DNA of 64,000 bases from Ancylothrix sp036704045 (GTDB lineage Bacteria > Cyanobacteriota > Cyanobacteriia > Cyanobacteriales > Oscillatoriaceae), in assembly GCA_036704045.1 (NCBI GenBank), contig DATNQM010000016.1:17982-81981 (forward strand). The letters run 5' to 3'. Made by a program: the position numbers and the translations under genes. Shown one piece after another: positions 34,896-45,146 of the stretch (positions within the stretch are counted from its first letter, which is position 1; every line of letters begins with the position of its first letter). The notes under the pieces are model-generated. The model searched no databases. It was not told the origin of the DNA and was given only the letters and a program-made list of their open reading frames with translations.

Positions 34896-36116
34896 CTACG
34901 GATCAACCCACCGGCCATCCGACTTAATCAAAGCAATCAACTCCTCAACCCCTTGATCTTCCGGTACCTTTTTAATTTCATCACGACCCCGATAAAGGGA
35001 AATAAAACCAGGTTGGCGACCCACATAACCATAGTCTGCATCCGCCATTTCTCCGGGCCCATTCACAATACAACCCATGACTGCAATATCGAGGCCGGTT
35101 AAATGCTTTGTTGCTTCTCGCACTTTGTGCAGCACTTCTTCTAGGTTAAATAATGTGCGACCGCAAGACGGACAAGCCACATACTCTACCATCGTTTTGC
35201 GAAGCCCCAAAGCCTGCAAAATGCTGTAACAAACTGGAATTTCTTTCTCTGGAGCTTCTGTGAGAGATACTCTTATTGTATCACCAAGTCCCTCGGCCAA
35301 CAAAGTAGCAATGCCAGCCGTAGACTTAATGCGTCCATACTCACCATCCCCTGCTTCTGTGACTCCCAAATGCAGAGGATAATCCATACCCAACTCATCC
35401 ATTCTTTTCGCCATCAAACGGTAAGCTGCTAACATCACCGGCACCCGTGATGCCTTCATCGAAATCACCAAATTACGAAAATCCAAAGACTCACAAATTC
35501 GCAAAAATTCAACTGCCGACTCAACCATTCCCTCTGGTGTATCGCCATAGGTAAAAAGCATTCTTTCCGCCAGCGAACCATGATTTACCCCAATTCGCAT
35601 CGCCTTTCCTTGCTCACGCAAAGAAACCACCAAAGGCTCTAAAGTTTCCCGAATTTTATCACCAATTTCTGCAAATTCCGAATCGGAAAACTCTGTGCGA
35701 TCTGTGCGGGGTTTTTCAAAGACATATAAACCTGGATTAATTCGCACTTTATCAACATATTTTGCAACTTCTAAGGCAATTTTCATGCCATTATGATGCA
35801 CATCAGCAACCAAGGGGACATCTTGATAGGTTTTAATTAACTTTTCCTTAATTTCTGCAAGTGCTTTTGCATGAGCAATACTTGGTACTGTAACGCGGAC
35901 AATTTCGCAGCCAATTTCATGTAAACGACGAATACCAGCCACCGAACCGTCAACATCAAGTGTATCTTCATTAATCATCGACTGCACCACCACCGGATGT
36001 CCGCCGCCAATGGTGACGTTACCGACTTTGACGGGACGGGTTTTGCGCCGGTGGATAGTGCCGTCTGTGGCATTTTGAGTGTAGGCGGTGGTTGAGGGGT
36101 TTTGCAGAGTTTGCAT
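34896..36116 (-). CDS. ispG: 4-hydroxy-3-methylbut-2-enyl diphosphate synthase (ferredoxin)
   Basis: 406 residues. Iron-sulfur enzyme of the MEP isoprenoid pathway, feeding carotenoids, phytol and quinones. N-terminal TIM barrel (VGNVTIGGGHPVVVQSMINE; HLGVTEAGDGEYGRIKS) and C-terminal cluster domain with CPSCGRT and the third cysteine in VMGCIVNGPGE. Length and motifs fit the cyanobacterial ferredoxin-using form. Start ATG at 36116 gives an N-terminal extension (about 25 residues) common in the group. Confidence 0.97.
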   Translation of the reverse strand: MQTLQNPSTTAYTQNATDGTIHRRKTRPVKVGNVTIGGGHPVVVQSMINEDTLDVDGSVAGIRRLHEIGCEIVRVTVPSIAHAKALAEIKEKLIKTYQDVPLVADVHHNGMKIALEVAKYVDKVRINPGLYVFEKPRTDRTEFSDSEFAEIGDKIRETLEPLVVSLREQGKAMRIGVNHGSLAERMLFTYGDTPEGMVESAVEFLRICESLDFRNLVISMKASRVPVMLAAYRLMAKRMDELGMDYPLHLGVTEAGDGEYGRIKSTAGIATLLAEGLGDTIRVSLTEAPEKEIPVCYSILQALGLRKTMVEYVACPSCGRTLFNLEEVLHKVREATKHLTGLDIAVMGCIVNGPGEMADADYGYVGRQPGFISLYRGRDEIKKVPEDQGVEELIALIKSDGRWVDP

Positions 36117-36438
36117 AGGTTGTTTATTTTATAGATTGCTGTCCTCTCTGTTTTTCAGATTGCCATAAATAGTGCCAATTTGGTTAATTTGTTTGGTTGA
36201 GTAGGTTTGGGGACGGCTTGAGGAGAAATATTGAGAGGAGTTTTGTTATCGAGAGGGGGCAAACTATTGCCTCTAAAAATAGGTTTTTTCGTGTGTGGGG
36301 AGTTGAAAAATATTTTTCTTTATTGAAAGAGAGGCAAAGTTGGAATTGGGGCGGGTTTTTGAATGGAAGTGATAAGATATGAATCGGTGATTAAAATTTT
36401 AAGTTAAAAGTTACATTTAAGTTTATTAGAGATGTTTT
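36117..36438. other. Divergent intergenic region between ispG and sbcC
   Basis: 320 bases. One imperfect stem GAGGGGGCAAACTATTGCCTC near 36253-36275 and no clear promoter. The 61-residue frame at 36197 lacks a ribosome site and family resemblance and is not called. Confidence 0.4.
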
Positions 36439-39400
36439 ATGATTCCTCATCAATTAAGTTTAAAAAATTTCCTTAGCTATGAAAATGCTACTCTGGAGTT
36501 CCGGGGCTTGCATACGGCTTGTATTTGTGGGCCCAATGGGGCTGGGAAGTCTTCTTTGTTAGAGGCGATCTCGTGGTGTCTTTGGGGTGAAAGTCGGGCC
36601 GGTTCTGAGGATGATATTATTCATTTTGGGGCGAAGGAAGCGCGGGTTGATTATATTTTTCAGGTTAATGATTTTGTTTACCGAGTCATTCGGTGTCGGG
36701 TTCGCAGTCAGTTAACAAGTTTAGAGTTTCAAGTGGCTACAACTTTTGATGAAGATGGTTGTCCGATTAATTTTAAGTCTTTAAGTGAAAGGGGTTTACG
36801 GGCAACTCAGGAAAAGGTTTTAGAACATTTAAAACTTGATTATGAGACGTTTAGTAATTCGGCTTATTTACGTCAAGGGCGTGCTGATGAATTTATGCTT
36901 AAACGTCCAACGGAAAGAAAAGAAATTTTGGCGGAGTTGTTGAAGCTTAATCATTATGATAAGTTGGCAGAAGAGGCTAAGGAAAGAGGCAAAAAGTTTA
37001 AGGCTAAGGTTGAATTATTGGAAGGAGATATTTATTCTTTGCAGTCGCAGTTAGAAGCGAGTGAAGGTACGCTTTTAGAGTTGGCTGAAACGGAGACTAA
37101 TTTGAATGAGTTGCAGGCAAAACAGGGGGCTGATGAGTTATGTTTGCAGGGCTTAAAGGATCAGGCGGTTTTACGTCAAAGTTGGGTGCAGCAAATTTCT
37201 TGGCACCGGCAGCAATATGAAGCGGTTAATGGAGAAAGTGAGCGAATAAAACAAGATTTGGCTATGACGAAAGCCCGTCAGCAAGAACTTGAAGCTTTGT
37301 TGCACCAAGAAAAAGAAATTAGTGCAGGTTATGCGAATTTTTTACAGTTACAAAGTTTAGAGCAAGTTGAAGATGGTAAGTTTCAATTATATCAAGAGTT
37401 AGGGGAAAAACGGTCGATTTTACAACAACAATTTTCTCAACATCTGGCACAATTAAGCGGTCAACTTTCTTCGGCTAAGGCTCAATTTGATTCTCTTTTA
37501 CAACAAGAGGAAGAATTGCAGCAATTTTTGCAATCTGCACCGGAAGTTGAGGCTGGTTTAGCTCAACTGCAATTGGCGAAAACTAAGCTAAGTGATTTAG
37601 ATTGTTTGCAAGGAGAAATTACGCCTTTAATTAATCGGAAAAATCAGTTACAAGTGGAATTTGAAAGGGCCGGTGCTCGTGTGGGTGCTCGTCTGGAAGA
37701 AATACAGGCAACAACTTATCAATTGCAGTTGCAACAACAACGTTATCCACAATTACAACAAGCAGTTATAGAGATTGGAATTCAAATTGAAGAGTTAGAA
37801 AAAAAACGCATTTATCAACAACGAGTCAGAGAAAAAGGGCTAGAACGTCGTAGTTTTTTGGAACGCTTGCAAACGCAACAGAGAGAATATGAAAGTCGTC
37901 TTACTGCTATTCAAGAAAAAATGGAATTAATGCAAAAGTATTCCGCAGAAGAGGGGGGCGAAAGTTCTAATTTAGAATCGCCTTTTCCCCTTTGTCCTTT
38001 GTGCGACCGGCCCCTTGATGAACATCACCGAAATTTAGTTTTAGAAAAGCATAATCAAGAACAACAAGATATTTTCAATCAATTGTGGTTAGTCAAGGAA
38101 CAATTGGCAACATCGGAAAGAGAAATTCAAGTTCTCCGTACAGAATATCAGCAAATTAGTCAAGAATTAGCCGGTTATGATACCTTGAGAGAACGACGGG
38201 GAAATTTGCTTGCCCAACTCGATGCAACAACGAATGATAGAGAAAAATTGCAACATTTAAGTGGAGAAAAACAACACCTTGAACAATTACTTGCCACCGG
38301 CACTTATTCTCCTGAATTACAAAAGGAATTGCAACAACTTGAAAAACAAATTAAAGAATTAAATTATGATGAAAAAAACCACGCCCTTGCAAGGGGAAAT
38401 GTGGAACGTTGGCGCTGGGCAGAAATCAAACAAGCTGAGATAAAATCGGCAATGCGAAGATGGACACAATTGCAGACAAAAAAACCAGAATTACAAGCTT
38501 TAGTTGCCAAATTAAGCGAAGATTTAGAACAACAAAAGACCGTTTCAGAATATTCACAATCCATAGCAGAAATTGACAAACAATTGGCAGAAATTAAGTA
38601 TGACCGGCAAGCCCACATTAATCTAAGAACTGCTTTAAAACAAGCCCAAATTTCTTTAGCAAAGTATCAAGAATTGCTGACAGCCCGCGAAGAATTTCCA
38701 AAATTTGTAAATCGGTCAAAAGAATTAGAACTGCGGTTAGAAGAAAGAATGCAGCAGCAGCAAAAAATAGCCGATCAATTAGAAATTATTAACCGCCAAC
38801 TTTTAGAAACCCCCGATCCAAGTGATCAAATACAAAATCTTGACCGAATTATTGTTAGCCGACGCACACAACTTGACCAACTTTTTGCCAACAAAGGACG
38901 CTTACAACAACAACAACAATATCGAACTTCTTTAGAAACTCAACTGAAAGAAAAACGTTCCTTATTACAAAATGGAATTAAACAACAACGCATTTATTCT
39001 GAACTTGCCTCAGCTTTTGGTAAAAATGGCATTCAAGCCCTAATGATTGAAAATGTACTGCCCCAACTGGAAGCCGAAACAAATCAAATTTTATCTCGCT
39101 TGAGTGCCAACCAATTGCATATTCAATTTGTTACCCAAAAAGCCAGCAAAACCAAATCTAAATCGGCTAAAGTTGCCGGCAAATTAATCGAAACTCTGGA
39201 TATTTTAATTGCCGATGCCAGAGGAACCAGACCCTATGAAACTTATTCAGGAGGAGAAGCTTTTCGCATTAACTTTGCCATTCGTCTTGCCCTAGCGCGT
39301 TTGTTAGCAAACCGTTCAGGAACAGCATTACAAATGTTAATTGTCGATGAAGGATTTGGCACCCAAGATAGTGAAGGATGCGACCGATTAATAGCGGCTA

Positions 39401-39531
39401 TCAATGCCATTGCTTCTGATTTTTCCTGCATTCTTACTGTTACTCATATGCCCCAATTTAAAGAAGCTTTTCAAGCAAGAATAGAAGTCTATAAAACTCA
39501 AAATGGCTCAAAAATACAGCTTTCCGTTTAA
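36439..39531 (+). CDS. sbcC: SbcC-type SMC nuclease subunit
   Basis: 1,030 residues. N-terminal ATPase half with Walker A GPNGAGKSSLLE (about 33) and Q-loop RQGRADEFM; two long coiled coils rich in Gln/Glu/Leu; a zinc-hook CPLC at about residue 518 (PLCPLCDRPLDEH); and the C-terminal half with ABC signature YSGGEAFRINFAIRLALARL and Walker B MLIVDEGFGTQD. With SbcD (Mre11) it cuts DNA hairpins and double-strand ends. sbcD is not beside it. Confidence 0.93.
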   Translation: MIPHQLSLKNFLSYENATLEFRGLHTACICGPNGAGKSSLLEAISWCLWGESRAGSEDDIIHFGAKEARVDYIFQVNDFVYRVIRCRVRSQLTSLEFQVATTFDEDGCPINFKSLSERGLRATQEKVLEHLKLDYETFSNSAYLRQGRADEFMLKRPTERKEILAELLKLNHYDKLAEEAKERGKKFKAKVELLEGDIYSLQSQLEASEGTLLELAETETNLNELQAKQGADELCLQGLKDQAVLRQSWVQQISWHRQQYEAVNGESERIKQDLAMTKARQQELEALLHQEKEISAGYANFLQLQSLEQVEDGKFQLYQELGEKRSILQQQFSQHLAQLSGQLSSAKAQFDSLLQQEEELQQFLQSAPEVEAGLAQLQLAKTKLSDLDCLQGEITPLINRKNQLQVEFERAGARVGARLEEIQATTYQLQLQQQRYPQLQQAVIEIGIQIEELEKKRIYQQRVREKGLERRSFLERLQTQQREYESRLTAIQEKMELMQKYSAEEGGESSNLESPFPLCPLCDRPLDEHHRNLVLEKHNQEQQDIFNQLWLVKEQLATSEREIQVLRTEYQQISQELAGYDTLRERRGNLLAQLDATTNDREKLQHLSGEKQHLEQLLATGTYSPELQKELQQLEKQIKELNYDEKNHALARGNVERWRWAEIKQAEIKSAMRRWTQLQTKKPELQALVAKLSEDLEQQKTVSEYSQSIAEIDKQLAEIKYDRQAHINLRTALKQAQISLAKYQELLTAREEFPKFVNRSKELELRLEERMQQQQKIADQLEIINRQLLETPDPSDQIQNLDRIIVSRRTQLDQLFANKGRLQQQQQYRTSLETQLKEKRSLLQNGIKQQRIYSELASAFGKNGIQALMIENVLPQLEAETNQILSRLSANQLHIQFVTQKASKTKSKSAKVAGKLIETLDILIADARGTRPYETYSGGEAFRINFAIRLALARLLANRSGTALQMLIVDEGFGTQDSEGCDRLIAAINAIASDFSCILTVTHMPQFKEAFQARIEVYKTQNGSKIQLSV

Positions 39532-39737
39532 TCAAAGGTCAAGATTTTGTGCCATATAAAGCCTCAAATTATGCTAATATACTAGAATATTTACAATTAT
39601 CTGAGGTAAAAAATATATAAAAGATAATCCTGTCATCCACAAAACAGACAACAAAAAAACACAAACGGTATAAATAACAAGTACAACAGAAAAGAATACT
39701 GCTTTTTCATCACCCGGCACCCCCAATAGAGGTGGCA

Positions 39738-42700
39738 ATGATCCAAACCGAAAACCTGCACTTGGTCGCCGTTTTGTTTCCCTATTCTCTCCCCATTGTT
39801 TATTTTTCGACAATTTTTGCACAAGCAGCTTTGCATACAATGCCGGTAGCAGAACAATGGCAATTATTCCTTACCGCTATCGCCTTGATAGGGTCAATAG
39901 TGTGGTGGCGGTGGCGCAAAACCTCATCCCAAAACCATCTCCTACCTCCCTCCCTAGAAAATGTCCTTCAACTCGTTGATGCCGGTATTTTGCTTACAGA
40001 TCCCACCGGCATTATTTTTTGGTCTAATGCTGCGGCTGCTCAACTGCTAGAAATTGCCCCATCTCAGTTATACGGACAAACAGCATTTAACTCACATTGG
40101 CAAATTCTCCAAAAAGATAGCACATTTTATGCTGACTGGACAACAATTATAATAGATTCCATCACAAAAAGGGAGGTGTTAAATAATATAATTGTTAGTA
40201 TTCCTAGCACTCCCGCCGTCAAATTCTTGAACATCACCATTGCCCCTCAACGAGACCACAAAGGCAACCTTCAACAAATTATTTGGACATTAAAAGATAT
40301 CACCCAACAGCAACAATTTGAACTAAAATTACAACAATCTCAAGAGAAATGCTACACCCTAGAAACTACCGCTAACGAGATATTTCAAAGACTAATTAAT
40401 TCGCTTCAAAATAGTCAATCTCAGTTTCAACAACTAGCGGCTAATTTACCAGCAGTAATTTATCAGCTTTCTTGGCAAAATGAACAATCTCTATATTTTA
40501 AATTTGTAAGTGGCGATAGTTATGATTTTTGCGAATTACATCCTCCAGAAATTATAGAAAACAATCGCAACTTTCTTGAATTATTACATCCAGATGACAG
40601 TAATTCTTGGCAAGAAATCATCAACAATGCCGCTAAAGCAAGGCAAGCTTGGAAATGGGAAGGCCGACTAATTACCTCTTCTGGGCAATTAAAATGGTTT
40701 AAAGCTATTTGTCAACCCCAACCTTCCTCAACATCAGAAATAACTTGGGATGGATTATTTATTGACATCACCGACCAAAAAAAAGCCGAAACAGCTTTAA
40801 CAAAACAAGAGCAAAAATTAGCTTTGCATTTCCAGCAAACTCCCCTAGCAGTAATAGAATGGAGTTTAGCCTTTGAAGTGACCGACTGGAACCCAGCCGC
40901 CGAGAGAATTTTTGGTTATAGCAGAAACGAAGCCCTCGGCCAAGCAGCCGCCGACTTAATTGCCCCAGAAATTGTTAAACCAGAACTTAATAAAATTTGG
41001 TCACAAGTATTAACAAATCAAGGCTGGACTCGTAGTACAAACGAAAACATTACCAAAGACGGACGAATTATTATTTGTGAGTGGTACAATACGCCCTTAG
41101 TCGATGAAAACGGCAATTTAATTGGAGTTGCTTCCTTAGCACAAGATATAACCGAGCGCCAACTAGCAGAAGAGGCGTTACGGGAAAGTGAAGCCCGGTT
41201 TCGGGCAACTTTTGAGCAAGCAGCAGTCGGAGTAGCATTGGTGGCCCTAGAAGGGCAATTTCTCCGCGCTAACCAGCGATATTGTGAGATTGTTGGTTAC
41301 TCCCAAGAAGAACTCCTCACAATGAAATTTTCTGAAATTAGCTACCCCGAAGATATACAAATATGTAAAGAAGCAGTGCACCGGATGCGTTTAGGACAAA
41401 TGCCTGTAGACTCCATTCAAAAACGTTATATCCGCAAAAATGGCACTCTAGTTTGGGTAAATTTAACCCTATCTTTGGTACGAGAAAAATCTGGAGAACC
41501 TAAATATTTTCTTGCTGCAATTGTCGATATTAGCCGCAGACAGAAAGCCGAAGAAGCCTTAAGAGAAAGTCAAGAACGTTTCCGCGCCATTGCCGAAGTT
41601 ACCCCCATTCCTATTTTAATTAGCCTCCTTGAAGATGGTTCCTTACTTTATGCAAACCCTGCTTTAGCTGAAGCCTTGGGTTTCTCTTGGCAGGAAATGC
41701 AAGAACAAAAAACTTTAGATTTTTATGAAAATTATGCCGACAAAGAAACAGTTATGGAAAATTTTAAAAAAGATGGCTTTGTACGCGGTCAAGAAATTCG
41801 CGCCCGTAAAGTAGATAATACTTGTTTTTGGATTTCTTTATCAGTACAAGCTTTAACATTTAATGGTCAACCGGCTTTATTAAGTGCTTTTTATGATATC
41901 ACAGAACGCAAACGTGCCAACGCTTTATTATTAGAAAGATCCCGCCTTTCTACCCTCGCCGCAGAAATTGGTGTCGCCTTAGTACAAAGCAGTACCTTGC
42001 CCGAAATTCTCCACCGCTGTACAGAAGTAATGGAGTTATGTTTAGATTTAAGTTTTGCCGGTATTTGGACTTTTAATAAAACTGCAAATTTATTAGAATT
42101 ACAATCTTTCACCGGCGAACAACCGGCAACCACAGAATTTTCTGATCGCATTCCTTTAGGCTTTTCCATGATTGGGTTTATTGCCCAAAATCGTCAACCT
42201 TATATTACCCCAGAACCCTCAAAAATTTTAAGCGATTCTCTAAATTCTTCTTGGGATTTTCCTGCTAGTTTTTTGGCAGGATATCCTTTAATTGTTGAAA
42301 ATCGTTTAGTAGGAGTAATGGCAATTTTAAGCAGAGTTTCTTATAGTGAAGCAGCCCGTAGTACCCTCAGTTGGGTCGCAAATGCTATCGCTGTCGCCAT
42401 TGACCGCGCCTGGGTTCGTCAAGAGTTATTATCTGGTAGAGAAGCCTTATTATTTCAACTTGCTAGCCAAATTCGCACCTCTTTAGAATTAAATACTATT
42501 TTAGAAACAGCAGTTCATAAAATCCGCAGTTTATTAAACATTGACCGCTGTGTTTTTATCTGGTATTCTCCCAGCGCTAAAAAGAAAGCTTTTAACATTG
42601 TTATGGAGGCAAAAAATGATGGTTTACCAAGTATAATAGGTTCCTATGATGCCAAATTATCTCATTCAATTTTGCCAAAATTATCCAATTTAGAAATCCT

Positions 42701-43853
42701 CCGTATAGATAATTATGAAATAGAAAATAATCCGGTTTGGCGACGTTTTTCTCGTCTATTAGGTTGCACTTCTTTGTTAGCCTTGCCCATTCAAACTCGC
42801 CTTGCTACCTCTGGCGGAATGAGTCCAAGCGTTGCTATCGGCATTGTTGGCTGTGTTCACTATTCTGAGGTGCGTCCTTGGAACGATAGTGAAGTAGAAT
42901 TATTAACAGCAGTCACAGCCCAATTAGCTATCGCTATTGATCAAGCAGAACTTTATTCTCAATCGCTTAATGCTGCAAGTGTTGCTCAGGCAAAAGCAGA
43001 ACAACTTGCTTCCGCTTTACAGGAATTAAAAACAACTCAAGCCCAATTAATTCAAACAGAAAAAATGTCTAGTTTAGGGCAATTAGTAGCAGGAGTTGCC
43101 CATGAAATTAATAATCCTATTAATTTTATTTATGCCAATCTTACTTATCTGGAAATTTACGCCAAAGATTTATTAAGTTTGGTAGAAATGTACCAAAATG
43201 AAGTCGCCTATCCTAGCCAAACCATTCAAGAAAAGTTGACTTCAATGGATTTTGATTTTTTGGGAGAAGATATAAAAAAGATTTTGTCTTCTATGCAAGT
43301 AGGTGCAGAAAGAATACGCCAAATTGTTCTCTCTTTAAGAAATTTCTCACGGCTGGATGAAGCCGCGATGAAGTTTGTTGATTTACATGAGGGCATAGAT
43401 AATACTTTATTGATTTTGCAAAGTCGTTTTAAACCTTCTAAACACCCCGGTATTGATGTTGTTAAGGAGTATGGCACTTTACCGAAAGTTGAGTGTTATG
43501 CCGGTCAACTTAATCAAGTATTTTTAAACATTTTTTCCAATGCAATTGATGCTCTGGAATTAATACCAGTTCGCGGTTTAATTACAATAAAAACCGAAAT
43601 TATCTCGTCTTCAGAAGTTCCTTCTTTTGCAGTAATTCGGATTATTGATAATGGCCCCGGAATGCCGGTAGAGGTAATGTCAAGAATTTTTGATCCGTTT
43701 TATACCACAAAGCCAGTTGGCAAAGGAACAGGTTTAGGATTATCTATTTGTTATCAAATTATTGTGGGTCAACACAAGGGAATTTTACAGTGTTTTTCTG
43801 AAGAAGGAAAAGGCACAGAGTTTTGTATCCAAATTCCCATTCGTCAAAGTTAA
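39738..43853 (+). CDS. Membrane-anchored PAS/GAF histidine kinase (1,371 aa)
   Basis: From the ATG at 39738 (GAGGTGG just upstream); a GTG two codons earlier is also open. N-terminal hydrophobic segments at about 8-30 and 43-58, then five PAS domains (near 75, 225, 360, 490, 615), two GAF domains (745-890 and 910-1080; the second is phytochrome-family-like but lacks the bilin Cys-His pair), a phosphoacceptor helix with LGQLVAGVAHEINNPINF and HATPase_c with NIFSNAIDAL, DNGPGMP and GKGTGLGLSI. No receiver domain. Its kinase core is closely similar to the one at 57921, including HEGID and GAERIR segments. No partner regulator adjoins. Confidence 0.88.
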   Translation: MIQTENLHLVAVLFPYSLPIVYFSTIFAQAALHTMPVAEQWQLFLTAIALIGSIVWWRWRKTSSQNHLLPPSLENVLQLVDAGILLTDPTGIIFWSNAAAAQLLEIAPSQLYGQTAFNSHWQILQKDSTFYADWTTIIIDSITKREVLNNIIVSIPSTPAVKFLNITIAPQRDHKGNLQQIIWTLKDITQQQQFELKLQQSQEKCYTLETTANEIFQRLINSLQNSQSQFQQLAANLPAVIYQLSWQNEQSLYFKFVSGDSYDFCELHPPEIIENNRNFLELLHPDDSNSWQEIINNAAKARQAWKWEGRLITSSGQLKWFKAICQPQPSSTSEITWDGLFIDITDQKKAETALTKQEQKLALHFQQTPLAVIEWSLAFEVTDWNPAAERIFGYSRNEALGQAAADLIAPEIVKPELNKIWSQVLTNQGWTRSTNENITKDGRIIICEWYNTPLVDENGNLIGVASLAQDITERQLAEEALRESEARFRATFEQAAVGVALVALEGQFLRANQRYCEIVGYSQEELLTMKFSEISYPEDIQICKEAVHRMRLGQMPVDSIQKRYIRKNGTLVWVNLTLSLVREKSGEPKYFLAAIVDISRRQKAEEALRESQERFRAIAEVTPIPILISLLEDGSLLYANPALAEALGFSWQEMQEQKTLDFYENYADKETVMENFKKDGFVRGQEIRARKVDNTCFWISLSVQALTFNGQPALLSAFYDITERKRANALLLERSRLSTLAAEIGVALVQSSTLPEILHRCTEVMELCLDLSFAGIWTFNKTANLLELQSFTGEQPATTEFSDRIPLGFSMIGFIAQNRQPYITPEPSKILSDSLNSSWDFPASFLAGYPLIVENRLVGVMAILSRVSYSEAARSTLSWVANAIAVAIDRAWVRQELLSGREALLFQLASQIRTSLELNTILETAVHKIRSLLNIDRCVFIWYSPSAKKKAFNIVMEAKNDGLPSIIGSYDAKLSHSILPKLSNLEILRIDNYEIENNPVWRRFSRLLGCTSLLALPIQTRLATSGGMSPSVAIGIVGCVHYSEVRPWNDSEVELLTAVTAQLAIAIDQAELYSQSLNAASVAQAKAEQLASALQELKTTQAQLIQTEKMSSLGQLVAGVAHEINNPINFIYANLTYLEIYAKDLLSLVEMYQNEVAYPSQTIQEKLTSMDFDFLGEDIKKILSSMQVGAERIRQIVLSLRNFSRLDEAAMKFVDLHEGIDNTLLILQSRFKPSKHPGIDVVKEYGTLPKVECYAGQLNQVFLNIFSNAIDALELIPVRGLITIKTEIISSSEVPSFAVIRIIDNGPGMPVEVMSRIFDPFYTTKPVGKGTGLGLSICYQIIVGQHKGILQCFSEEGKGTEFCIQIPIRQS

Positions 43854-44004
43854 GCCTATGGTTATCCCCATTCTAAAAACTTACTTGCTACCTAGTTTGT
43901 AGGTTGGGTTAAATGAAAATGCAACCCAAAATTTATACTATTAAAATAATTTTTATAAACCCTATAAAAAATTATTAAAATCAATTATTTTTACCACCCA
44001 AAAA

Positions 44005-44038
44005 CAAAAAAGCGCCCCCACAAAGAGAGCGCTTTTTT
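44005..44038 (-). terminator. psbA terminator
   Basis: AAAAAAGCGC (44006-44015) pairs with GCGCTTTTTT (44029-44038) around a 13-base loop, giving a stem that ends in a U run on the minus strand, 47 bases past the psbA stop. Confidence 0.75.
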
Positions 44039-44084
44039 ATTCAGCAGAAACGCAAAAATGATCACGTTTCCACCATCAAATCAA

Positions 44085-45146
44085 TTAACCACGAAGAAAA
44101 GGCGCTTCCACAGCAGCCAAGTCAAGCGGAAAGTTGTGAGCATTACGCTCGTGCATCACTTCCATACCCAAATTAGCGCGGTTGATCACATCAGCCCAGG
44201 TATTGATAACACGACCTTGAGAGTCGATCACAGACTGGTTGAAGTTAAAACCATTCAAGTTGAAAGCCATCGTGGAGATACCCAAAGCGGTAAACCAGAT
44301 GCCTACCACCGGCCAAGCACCCAAGAAAAAGTGCAAAGAACGGCTGTTGTTAAAAGAAGCGTATTGAAAGATTAAACGACCAAAGTAGCCATGTGCTGCC
44401 ACAATGTTGTAGGTTTCTTCTTCTTGGCCGAACTTATAACCATAGTTTTGAGATTCAACTTCGGTAGTTTCCCGCACCAAGCTAGAAGTTACCAAAGAAC
44501 CGTGCATTGCTGAGAACAAGCTACCGCCGAATACACCGGCTACTCCCAACATATGGAAGGGGTGCATCAAGATGTTGTGCTCTGCTTGGAACACGATCAT
44601 AAAGTTGAAAGTACCAGAAATACCCAAAGGCATACCGTCCGAGAAGCTACCTTGACCTAAAGGATAGATCAAAAATACAGCGGTAGCCGACGCCAAGGGA
44701 GCGCTGTAAGCAACGCAGATCCAAGGACGCATCCCCAAACGATAGCTCAACTCCCACTGCCGGCCCATATAGGCAAAAATGCCGATCAGAAAGTGGAACA
44801 CTACCAACTGGTAGGGGCCACCATTGTAGAGCCACTCATCCATACTGGCTGCTCCCCAAATAGGGTAGAAATGCAAGCCAATAGCGTTGGAAGAGGGAAC
44901 CACAGCACCCGTAATGATGTTGTTGCCATACAGTAACGAACCGGCAACCGGCTCACGGATACCATCGATGTCCACAGGGGGCGCAGCAATAAAAGCAATG
45001 ATGAAGCAAATGGTCGCGCTCAGCAGGGTAGGTATCATCAACACACCGAACCAACCGACATAAATTCGGTTTTCGGTAGATGTTACCCAATTGCAAAAAC
45101 GCTCCCAGACGTTGCCGCCTTCACGGCGTTCTAAGGTCGTTGTCAT
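44085..45146 (-). CDS. psbA: Photosystem II D1 protein
   Basis: 353 residues, numbered as in canonical D1. It binds P680 chlorophylls, pheophytin, QB and most of the Mn4CaO5 cluster in thylakoids. All cluster ligands are present: Asp170 (GSFSD), Glu189 (FQAEHN), His332/Glu333 (VMHERN), His337, Asp342 and Ala344, the mature C-terminus (NFPLDLA). Gln130 (MGRQWEL) marks the low-light D1:1 form; Gly80 and Phe158 argue against the microaerobic D1' form. The cleaved tail is only nine residues (AVEAPFLRG) where most cyanobacteria have sixteen, and position 98 is Gly (PIWGAAS) where Glu is usual. Its tail would be removed by a CtpA-type protease. Confidence 0.98.
   Translation of the reverse strand: MTTTLERREGGNVWERFCNWVTSTENRIYVGWFGVLMIPTLLSATICFIIAFIAAPPVDIDGIREPVAGSLLYGNNIITGAVVPSSNAIGLHFYPIWGAASMDEWLYNGGPYQLVVFHFLIGIFAYMGRQWELSYRLGMRPWICVAYSAPLASATAVFLIYPLGQGSFSDGMPLGISGTFNFMIVFQAEHNILMHPFHMLGVAGVFGGSLFSAMHGSLVTSSLVRETTEVESQNYGYKFGQEEETYNIVAAHGYFGRLIFQYASFNNSRSLHFFLGAWPVVGIWFTALGISTMAFNLNGFNFNQSVIDSQGRVINTWADVINRANLGMEVMHERNAHNFPLDLAAVEAPFLRG

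Noticed and set aside
36197..36382. 61-residue frame between ispG and sbcC
   Set aside because: No ribosome site, no resemblance to anything, lies in a divergent promoter region.
42421..42960. Second GAF of the kinase at 39738 as a bilin-binding domain
   Set aside because: Phytochrome-like overall but the Cys-His attachment site is missing (LLGCTSLLALPI lacks the following His), so no chromophore is predicted.
43854..44004. AT-rich inverted repeat after the large PAS/GAF kinase gene
   Set aside because: Possible weak terminator (TAATTTTTATAAACCCTATAAAAAATTA) but A/T-only arms are not convincing.
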